A DNA stretch of 6,730 bases, taken from positions 1 through 6,730 of the forward strand of contig JAUWKC010000096.1 of the NCBI GenBank assembly GCA_030607345.1, read 5' to 3'. Below, in pieces: positions 1-5,502 of the stretch. The notes under the pieces are model-generated. The model did not search any database. It had not been told where the DNA came from and worked only from the letters and a program-made list of their open reading frames with translations. Position 1 is the first letter of the stretch, and each line of letters begins with the position of its first letter. This DNA comes from Planctomycetota bacterium. Lineage in GTDB: Bacteria > Planctomycetota > Phycisphaerae > Sedimentisphaerales > SG8-4. The translations under genes were made by a program, and so were the position numbers.

Positions 1-651
1 AAGTGACGCCGTACCACAGTTAAAACCGACCGCGTCGACTCCCAGCGGGACTATGTGATTTACGGCCTGGGCGATACCGACGCCCATCATCGTTTTGAAA
101 TCCCCACCGGCCGATTCAAAGGCCATTGAGGCGAAAACCGGCAAATCCCCGGCAACGGACTTAACGGCCTCGACGGCAATGGTTATCTCATCCAGGGCAG
201 CCATCGTTTCAATGATAAAGCCGTCCACGCCCCCGCCTGCAAGCCCTCTCGCCTGCTGGGCAAACGCCTCGGTTAAGTCGTCCGCCTTCAATGTCCCCAA
301 AGGCTCCAGGAAATCCCCGCTCGGCCCAATATCACCCAATACGTACCGGTCTTCTCCGGCAATCTTACGAGCCACTTGTGCCCCTGCCTTGTTTATTTGT
401 TCCGCTTGCTCGCCAAAGCCGTGCCTGCCCAACGCGTATCTATTGGCGCCGAACGTATTGGTCAGAACCGCGTCGCTGCCGGCATTCAAGTAGGCCTGGT
501 GCACCTGGGCAACAACATCCGGCTGCTCGATGTTGAGATAGTCGTTGGCTTTGGCGGTCTCGATGCCGCGGGCAATCAACTCGGTTCCCATGGCGCCGTC
601 AAGCAGGAACACGCCTTGCTTCAATCTGTCTTTCAATTTTGCCCTGGTCAT
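1..651 (-). CDS. Homocysteine S-methyltransferase family protein (3' end cut by window edge)
   Basis: This is the N-terminal 217 residues of a homocysteine S-methyltransferase barrel, the family that moves a methyl group to the thiolate of homocysteine to make methionine, in the cytoplasm. Visible landmarks are DGAMGTELIARG (residues 18-29), NTFGANRYAL (65-74), GDIGPSGDFLEPLGTL (106-121), the IIETM strand (146-150) and GFNCG (209-213). C212 corresponds to the first of the three zinc-ligand cysteines of the family; the paired cysteines that supply the other two would lie beyond the window. ATG at 651 is chosen because the family signature begins right after it and a GGGGTGG stretch lies 4 bases upstream. 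The gene starts 21 bp after the lipoprotein stop, so it is probably the last visible gene of the operon. From this part it cannot be decided whether the protein is a stand-alone enzyme of about 300 residues, a fusion with a methylene-THF reductase domain, or the N-terminus of a longer MetH-type protein. The family assignment is very secure. Confidence 0.93.
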   Translation of the reverse strand, partial: MTRAKLKDRLKQGVFLLDGAMGTELIARGIETAKANDYLNIEQPDVVAQVHQAYLNAGSDAVLTNTFGANRYALGRHGFGEQAEQINKAGAQVARKIAGEDRYVLGDIGPSGDFLEPLGTLKADDLTEAFAQQARGLAGGGVDGFIIETMAALDEITIAVEAVKSVAGDLPVFASMAFESAGGDFKTMMGVGIAQAVNHIVPLGVDAVGFNCGTASL

Positions 652-672
652 CCGGCCACCCCGTTTGTCAAA

Positions 673-1575
673 CTATTGCCTGAGAATTTCCACACGCTCT
701 CCTTCTATGATGACGAATTCGTGCGCAAAGCCCCGAGGTTCAGGCCGACTGAAAATCACTTGACGCTGCTTTTGACTAAACTGGGTCTGCTTGATAGAGC
801 CGAGCTTAATCCTTACCGAATCCTTCTTGCCGTCGTCGAAGACCCTGCTCAGGTTAATATAGCCCGGCACGGAAAACTCCTTGCCAACCTGCTTGTAACG
901 GCCAAGCTCGGCAAGCACCACGAGTTTACCGTCCTTATCGAAATACTCAATCTTTCTGACAAGATAATCACAGCAATATATGTATATTTTCGTGAGCAGA
1001 CGTCCTTTTGGGTCGCTGCTGCTGAGCACGTCGTAGGGTCCCTGGTTCGACAAGGACCAATGTGCTTCCGGGTCAATCTCAGCAACGCCCATCGCCTCCA
1101 GCAGTATCCTGGGACTGACCGGCAGCGTGAGAAGCTCCTTCTGTTCAGCCCATCGGCCCCACCAGTAGCTGCTGACCTCCTTCGGCCTTATCGCCAGCCA
1201 GAACTCATTCTTGTTCGAACCAAGCACGATTCCTTTCGGATTAAAAGCGACATCGCCCTGCATATAAACTTCGGCAGGTGGATTGGCCCACAGCTTTACC
1301 GGAAAATTTTCCTTGTGCTGTTTGCCCTTGGCGTCATGATACGAAAGGCGACAATGGCCGTGGCCTCTAAACGGCACGGCGGTTTCGCTGTGAAGCTTCA
1401 ACATGGATAGCGACTGTTGCGACGCCCCCAGCCCCGGACATACGCGGACCGGCACCTCGGGTCCGGGCCCGCAGCCAACAAGAACCAGAATCAATGCGAG
1501 ATACAAGAAAACCGATATCGCGCACCGACCGGTTAAAGTCTGCCGAGCTTTGCTTATTTTGACCGAACGCAACAT
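673..1575 (-). CDS. Predicted lipoprotein of unknown function, possibly LolA/LolB-like fold
   Basis: This 300-residue protein has a basic N-terminus, a hydrophobic stretch (about residues 19-34) and the lipobox LVGC with C35 as the lipidation site, so it is expected to be exported and anchored to a membrane as a lipoprotein. After a short Pro/Gly linker the mature part alternates short beta strands with aromatic-rich turns: FPVKLWANPP (91-100), VYMQGDVAFNPKG (103-115), EFWLAIRPKEVSSYWWGRW (124-142), then a helix around SPRILLEAMGVAEID. That rhythm (strands describing a substance's effect on a coat, then PxxxLEA) resembles the half-open beta-barrel of LolA/LolB-like carriers, but this is an inference from pattern and no named family is certain. 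A cysteine pair occurs in IYIYCCDYL. The start at 1575 lies 13 bp after the stop of the preceding gene with only a weak AAGAG-like ribosome site, which suggests coupled translation. Lipoprotein status is strong; the function is unknown. Confidence 0.82.
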   Translation of the reverse strand: MLRSVKISKARQTLTGRCAISVFLYLALILVLVGCGPGPEVPVRVCPGLGASQQSLSMLKLHSETAVPFRGHGHCRLSYHDAKGKQHKENFPVKLWANPPAEVYMQGDVAFNPKGIVLGSNKNEFWLAIRPKEVSSYWWGRWAEQKELLTLPVSPRILLEAMGVAEIDPEAHWSLSNQGPYDVLSSSDPKGRLLTKIYIYCCDYLVRKIEYFDKDGKLVVLAELGRYKQVGKEFSVPGYINLSRVFDDGKKDSVRIKLGSIKQTQFSQKQRQVIFSRPEPRGFAHEFVIIEGERVEILRQ

Positions 1576-1588
1576 TTTCGAGTCGCTC

Positions 1589-2089
1589 TTAAAGTTCCAC
1601 CTGCAGTATCTGACCTATCTGCGAAGACAACTGCTCGATTTGACTCTCGTCGAGCCTGGGGTTTAACACATCCACAAATTCATTATCTCCACCTACGACA
1701 CGCAGCCGCCACAGTTCATTTGTGTCCTCGAGCCTCGATGAATCATATTTGAGTCGGCGCTTGCGCATCAAGACCAATGCCAGAACAAAACGGAAATTAA
1801 GCTTCTGCTGCTCCGTCTCTTCGCCCAGCCTCTCAAAGAATGCCATAAGCATCTCATCGTCAACGAATATCTGTCGCTTCTGGTCGGGACGGGGCAGCTT
1901 GCTCTTCCAGTAGCAGTAGACGCTCGGTTCGTGCTGCTGCCAGTACTCGGCGCAGTAATCCCGTCTCTGGAGCCCCTCATCGGTCTCTACCAGGGCGGCA
2001 AAGTATTCCTCGCCGGGTCCAATCTTCTTGCCCGTCCCGGAGCATTGACCAATCGGTTTTTCAATTTCCCACTCGTCCATCTTTTGCAT
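1589..2089 (-). CDS. Conserved-looking 166-residue protein of unknown function
   Basis: I recognise the style of this soluble protein from planctomycete genomes but cannot give it a family name or function. The N-terminal part has CSGTGKKIGPGEEYFAAL (residues 16-33) followed by RRDYCAEYW (42-50), with cysteines C16 and C46 and a third at C59. This looks like a small beta domain, possibly metal-binding, although no regular CxxC pairs are present. The middle part, with FVDDEMLMAFFERL (75-88) and NFRFVLALVLMRKRRLKYD (98-116), is strongly helical and amphipathic, and LWRLRVV (126-132) is followed by a helical C-terminal end (148-166) rich in Gln, Ile and Leu. There is no signal peptide or membrane helix, so a cytoplasmic location is likely. 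The reading frame overlaps the end of the HhH gene by 29 bp. A second ATG at 2080 (residue 4) would give a 20-bp overlap and is equally plausible; neither has a good ribosome site, which points to translation coupled to the gene before it. Confidence 0.8.
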   Translation of the reverse strand: MQKMDEWEIEKPIGQCSGTGKKIGPGEEYFAALVETDEGLQRRDYCAEYWQQHEPSVYCYWKSKLPRPDQKRQIFVDDEMLMAFFERLGEETEQQKLNFRFVLALVLMRKRRLKYDSSRLEDTNELWRLRVVGGDNEFVDVLNPRLDESQIEQLSSQIGQILQVEL

Positions 2090-2492
2090 CCGTGATATCC
2101 GTAAGCCGTTTATCTTCGAACTCCAGCCACTGACTTATATTTTCTACCGTGCGTGGGCCTATTCCTTTGACCTTCTGCAAATCGTCCGGCGATTGAAAGG
2201 CCAGCCCGTTGCTCTTGCTGCAATCTTGCCGGTGGGCTACTATGGCACGGGCCCGACTGGCGCCTATGCCCGGCAGCCTCATCAAACTAATCGCGTCGGC
2301 TGTGTTCGGATTAATTCTCCCATTCAGTTCAATATCGCGGCTTTGACGAGACCGCACAAATCCAGTCGCCGCGAAACCAACACAAAACACAACACACAAA
2401 CAGACAGCGAAAACAAAAGCAAACGCCGGAACTCGAGACTGTTCACTTGCCGCCCGGCGGGCGAAAGGGTCTGTGGCCATATTCCCTGGCAT
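2061..2492 (-). CDS. ComEA-type helix-hairpin-helix protein with one N-terminal membrane helix
   Basis: This 143-residue protein has a positively charged N-terminus (about 1-20), one hydrophobic helix (about 22-46, containing CLCVVFC) and a C-terminal tandem helix-hairpin-helix unit. The first hairpin is INPNTADAISLMRLPGIGASRARAIVAHR (60-88) and the second is DDLQKVKGIGPRTVENISQWL (103-123). The hallmark INPNTA start and the two GIG turns match the ComEA/HHH_3 family, whose members bind double-stranded DNA without sequence specificity and act in DNA uptake in competent bacteria. Charge distribution puts the N-terminus inside and the HhH unit on the outer face of the inner membrane. The segment between hairpins, DCSKSNGLAFQSP (90-102), is longer than in compact ComEA proteins. 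ATG at 2492 is preferred over the internal ATG at 2480 because AGGAAG lies 8 bases upstream. No comEC or other competence gene is in the window, so a role in DNA uptake is not established here. Confidence 0.87.
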   Translation of the reverse strand: MPGNMATDPFARRAASEQSRVPAFAFVFAVCLCVVFCVGFAATGFVRSRQSRDIELNGRINPNTADAISLMRLPGIGASRARAIVAHRQDCSKSNGLAFQSPDDLQKVKGIGPRTVENISQWLEFEDKRLTDITDAKDGRVGN

Positions 2493-2524
2493 ATTTGTCG
2501 CTTCCTGCTTTTGCGGGCCGAAGG

Positions 2525-4000
2525 TTACCGGCTGAAAACAAGTTCCTCCAGCTTTTTGAGGGACTTAAAAGGCTGCTTTGGTTCAAGTTCGGTGGTAAAC
2601 AGACCGCTTTTCGCAAGCTCGCTATCCTTAACGTCGGTTAAGTGCGAGTATGTCACCGTGTCCACAAAAGGCTTGCTCAATGCTATTTTGTAGAACTGTT
2701 CGACCCACTGGCCCAGTCGGGCCTCGTCCCATGGCCCGTGCCACATACCGGCAAGGTTGCCATCATGCGAACCTGATTCGTCCGCGCCGGGAACTTCGAC
2801 TTCTGTTATATATAACGGTTTGGCTACAGCGCCGAAATAATCCAGAACGGACGAGAGTTGCATCATATCGCGAACGTGCATGCCGGCCTGATTCTTTCCG
2901 AAACGCAACTGAAGACCGAAGGCATCGAAATTAATTCCGCTCTGAACGACCATATCCAGATAGACCAGGGGCGGAATGGTATTGGGCGTGGTGGCATAGT
3001 ATTCGCCCCACGGGTTACAGATTTCGACAATCTTCACTCCCCGATTCGTGGCTGCCTTCACGGCCATAGTCGCCGCACGGGTCAGCTCCAGGACCTGCTC
3101 GAAAGTAAACCCAAAATGATTGAATGCATTCAGCCCCGTCACGACGCGCCACGAGTGCACCTTACCGGCATACCGTGACACGATTCGATAGATGAACCGA
3201 TAAGCCGCCTCGCGTACTTTTTCAAAACCAACTCCGCTTTGCAAAAGCCACCTCGGCAGACAGGGCTTGGAAAAGCAAAGAAGCGGCCCCACACAAATCG
3301 CCAGCCGCTTTTTGCCGAGAACCTGCATACAGGCGTCAACCTTTGAAAAATTGTAGGTGCCTTTGTGCGGCTCAATCAGAGACCAGTCTGCCGGTATGGT
3401 GACAAACCCGAAAGACTCGACAAGTTTCCTCACGTAAGCGACGTTTGCAATCTGTCGCTGGTCCACGCAACAGCCCAGACATCGCCTGCCGAAGCCTCGA
3501 TTCCGCCCGCGGATGCGAAGAAGAGACTCAGCCTGTCTAATCGCCAGGCTCTCAGAGAAGTCAAGGGCTTTTTTCAGGGACTCATCCGCAAGCCGCGACG
3601 CCGCCGGAGGGTCTGAAATCTTCTGAATCGCACGAATGAGCAGGTCTCGTGACTCATTCAAAAGGTCCTCAAGGCCCTCGATGCTGTTGAAAAACGACCA
3701 GTCCTCACGCTTATTGAGGATATGCATGAGCTTGGCCCGGGCCAATTCCACGTTTAATATGTACCTTGTGCGTTTCTCAGGAAGACAGGTGGTTGAGAGC
3801 AGCACCTTGCCAAAGCCTTCAACGGGCCAAAGCAAGGCAAGGCCGGCGGTTTCGAGGTTAGCCTTGCTGCATACAATAAGTCCGTCCTTGTAGGCAATAT
3901 GGGCCCGCCGAAGCGCAATTCCGTCGGTACCAAACAGATACGCACCGGATAGTGCAAAATCTGTGACAACTTTACCATTCCCGAAAATCTGAAATTCCAC
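2525..4000 (-). CDS. GH10-like (xylanase-family) protein with altered active site and N-terminal beta-rich domain
   Basis: This 491-residue protein has a beta-rich N-terminal domain (about 1-85, carbohydrate-binding-like in pattern), a helical linker (about 86-165) and a C-terminal barrel related to glycoside hydrolase family 10 (about 170-491). Family landmarks are DWSLIEPHKGTYNFSKVD (205-222), the WxVV strand (WRVVTGL, 284-290), FGLQLRFG (361-368) and LYITEVEVPG (396-405), where E400 matches the GH10 nucleophile. However, the acid/base position (the E of WxVVNE) reads G289, the GHxLxWH loop reads GPLLCFSKPCLP, and the WGxxD motif near the end reads YSHLTD. The enzyme activity is therefore doubtful or different from xylan hydrolysis. 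There is no signal peptide, so the protein is probably cytoplasmic. It starts with GTG, supported by AGGGG six bases upstream and by an in-frame TAA at 4006-4004 that rules out extension. It is likely the first gene of the five-gene operon, driven by the promoter at 4142-4115. Confidence 0.83.
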   Translation of the reverse strand: MEFQIFGNGKVVTDFALSGAYLFGTDGIALRRAHIAYKDGLIVCSKANLETAGLALLWPVEGFGKVLLSTTCLPEKRTRYILNVELARAKLMHILNKREDWSFFNSIEGLEDLLNESRDLLIRAIQKISDPPAASRLADESLKKALDFSESLAIRQAESLLRIRGRNRGFGRRCLGCCVDQRQIANVAYVRKLVESFGFVTIPADWSLIEPHKGTYNFSKVDACMQVLGKKRLAICVGPLLCFSKPCLPRWLLQSGVGFEKVREAAYRFIYRIVSRYAGKVHSWRVVTGLNAFNHFGFTFEQVLELTRAATMAVKAATNRGVKIVEICNPWGEYYATTPNTIPPLVYLDMVVQSGINFDAFGLQLRFGKNQAGMHVRDMMQLSSVLDYFGAVAKPLYITEVEVPGADESGSHDGNLAGMWHGPWDEARLGQWVEQFYKIALSKPFVDTVTYSHLTDVKDSELAKSGLFTTELEPKQPFKSLKKLEELVFSR

Positions 4001-4005
4001 TTGTT

Positions 4006-4011
4006 ACCCCT
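4006..4011 (-). promoter_or_regulatory. Ribosome binding site for the GH10-like gene (AGGGGT)
   Basis: On the minus strand AGGGGT ends six to five bases before the GTG codon at 4000-3998, a normal Shine-Dalgarno distance. An in-frame TAA overlaps the end of this site (4006-4004). Together they fix the otherwise ambiguous GTG as the start, since no in-frame ATG is possible further upstream. Confidence 0.7.
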
Positions 4012-4114
4012 GTCGAACATCCACAAGTTGCTGCCGGCCCGACGCCGCAACACCACGAACACAAGCAGCCCGGCAATACTCAGCAAATACCCCGGCATAG
4101 GCCACTTTTCTGTA

Positions 4115-4142
4115 ATTATAGCATCTCGGACGCCGGATGCAA
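4115..4142 (-). promoter_or_regulatory. Sigma-70-type promoter with extended -10, upstream of the GH10-like gene
   Basis: On the minus strand, TATAAT (4120-4115) is a perfect -10 hexamer and is preceded by TGC (4123-4121), giving an extended -10 element. Sixteen bases further upstream lies TTGCAT (4142-4137), a partial -35 match with only TTG conserved, which an extended -10 can tolerate. Transcription would begin near 4108, leaving a leader of about 108 bases before the GTG at 4000. It is the only strong promoter-like match I noticed in a gap between genes here, and it sits in the one sizeable gap, which supports it as the start of the five-gene operon. This is read from consensus only; planctomycete promoters are not well defined. 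Confidence 0.6.
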
Positions 4143-4260
4143 TCCAAAGCTCATCCTTGTCGAAAATTGCGACTTATGCCCGGAATAGAAACTCCTGCGG
4201 CAGCGAAAGGTAAGCGTACAAAACCAACCTGTCGGGACCACTCCGCCCCGCATACGCCTG

Positions 4261-5457
4261 TCACTGCTGTGGCTGGTCAGGCTGGCTCGGCTCTGGAGAA
4301 TTGGGCTCGGCTGCATTTGCATCGTCCAGCCGGACCTGCTCTGTCTGCTTCCGGGCTTCGTCGCCAGGCTGGTTCGCATCCTCCGTCGGCGCCGGCTGAG
4401 CCTTTTCCTCTTCTTCCTTATCTTCAACAAGGTCCGTAAGCTTCTTTGTCAGGTTGTTCGCTTTGTACTGAGGGATTTCATACACCCAGCCCTCGTGCTT
4501 ATTCGTGAAATTAACCGCCTGGTCGCGTGCAAGCAGGGCCGCCTCTTTCTTTTCAAACTCCTGTTTGGACCTTGCTATTTCAGCAGCATCACGCGTATAT
4601 CGAGCGCTGCACCTGGTATACGTCTTATCCTGGGCCCCGGCGAGTTGCAGTGTATAAACAATAGAATTGCTCAACTGTGCGACATAACTGCGGTCAAAGA
4701 CAAGCTCACCTTCCTGAAAGGAGTCTTGCCGCTTCACGTCGGTGAAAGAAAAATAAGACAGGGCCGACATTACACTGCCGGCATCGCTTTGTTTCAGTTG
4801 CTTTCCCTGCTCAAGGCCATCGAGAATTATCTTATCGCTGTCGCAGGGGTCGGTCCTGAGAGTATATTTGTTTTCAGGACCCGTCACCGTGACACTGGCG
4901 ACGTCGCTGCGCTCTACATTGACAATCTGCTTGTCGATATAATCCATAACAGCGTCGCGGACATTCGGCACCTTATTGACACTATAGACGTTGTTACCGG
5001 AGACGAGTCTGACGTACTTCGTATTTGTCTTTGGCTCTTGCCTGCCGAGGATAACGCCTGTGATTACTTTATCGCCCGCGTCAAGAAATTTCACAACATC
5101 GGCGGCTTTTTCCTCCGTAACGCCAAGCTCATCGAAGTTTGCCGGGTTGCTGGTTATCAACGCCAGCGTGGCAATATCAAGGCAGGAGATGAGCAGCTCA
5201 TTTATTTTACTCGTTTGGGCAGGGTAGTTCTGCTTGCTCAGCGCCAGGAATCGCTTGCCCTCGCGGACCAGCTTAAATGCCTCGTCACCTGTGCCTATCT
5301 CGATACCGGCAATGCTGGAAACCTCAAGACCCTGAACAAGCTGCGCACCGGCATAAGAGACCCTCACCGGCGGTCGGCTAAGCTGCGACTGTATAACAAC
5401 CAGGAAAACCATCACTGCCGCAACAATCGCCAATATCCGAAGCTTTCTGTTACTCAT
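4261..5457 (-). CDS. DUF4340 family protein, partner of the GldG-like ABC auxiliary protein
   Basis: This 398-residue protein has a short basic N-terminus, one membrane helix (about residues 7-24) and a long domain on the outer side of the inner membrane. The pattern RKLRILAIVAAVMVFLV, then IAGIEIGTGDEAFKLVREGKRF (49-70), the LISCLDIATLALITSNPANFDELGV helix-turn (88-113) and VILGRQEPKTNTKYVRL (135-151), YSVNKVPNVRD (158-168), is typical of DUF4340, made of repeated small beta units. Genes of this family usually follow gldG-like genes and are thought to work with an ABC-2 type exporter; the exact substrate is unknown. The last 54 residues (345-398) form a low-complexity tail rich in Glu, Asp, Pro and Gln, probably disordered. 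ATG at 5457 has an excellent AGGAGC ribosome site five bases upstream (5467-5462), and the gene begins 45 bp after the previous stop, consistent with one transcript. Confidence 0.86.
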   Translation of the reverse strand: MSNRKLRILAIVAAVMVFLVVIQSQLSRPPVRVSYAGAQLVQGLEVSSIAGIEIGTGDEAFKLVREGKRFLALSKQNYPAQTSKINELLISCLDIATLALITSNPANFDELGVTEEKAADVVKFLDAGDKVITGVILGRQEPKTNTKYVRLVSGNNVYSVNKVPNVRDAVMDYIDKQIVNVERSDVASVTVTGPENKYTLRTDPCDSDKIILDGLEQGKQLKQSDAGSVMSALSYFSFTDVKRQDSFQEGELVFDRSYVAQLSNSIVYTLQLAGAQDKTYTRCSARYTRDAAEIARSKQEFEKKEAALLARDQAVNFTNKHEGWVYEIPQYKANNLTKKLTDLVEDKEEEEKAQPAPTEDANQPGDEARKQTEQVRLDDANAAEPNSPEPSQPDQPQQ

Positions 5458-5461
5458 ATCT

Positions 5462-5467
5462 GCTCCT
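5462..5467 (-). promoter_or_regulatory. Ribosome binding site for the DUF4340 gene (AGGAGC)
   Basis: AGGAGC on the minus strand lies at the usual distance before the ATG at 5457-5455. It is the best Shine-Dalgarno match in the window and confirms this start. Confidence 0.7.
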
Positions 5468-5502
5468 GTTTGCTACCGAAAGACCTTGAAAAACTCAGTC
5501 GG

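Noticed and set aside
1304..1315. Perfect palindrome GGAAAATTTTCC
   Set aside because: It lies inside the lipoprotein gene, is fully explained by its codons, and no second copy was noticed.
376..1410. Plus-strand open frame of 344 codons
   Set aside because: It lies antisense to the lipoprotein and homocysteine methyltransferase genes, both of which have clear family or export signatures. Its own translation shows no recognisable domain.
2805..2816. Perfect palindrome GTTATATATAAC
   Set aside because: It encodes the conserved LYIT strand next to the nucleophile of the GH10-like protein, so the symmetry is probably accidental.
4001..4010. Programmed -1 frameshift joining the membrane-like leader frame to the GH10-like protein
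   Set aside because: No slippery heptamer is visible, an in-frame TAA lies at 4006-4004, and the GTG has its own good ribosome site, so independent initiation is simpler.
4143..4260. Rho-independent terminator after the DUF4340 gene
   Set aside because: Only short stems were found (for example a 4-bp GTCG/CGAC pair near 4160-4173) with no following T run, so I do not call one.
4116..4430. Minus-strand open frame of 104 codons overlapping the DUF4340 tail
   Set aside because: Most of it is the acidic tail region read in another frame, giving an Arg/Ser-rich product. No ribosome site or family resemblance was seen.
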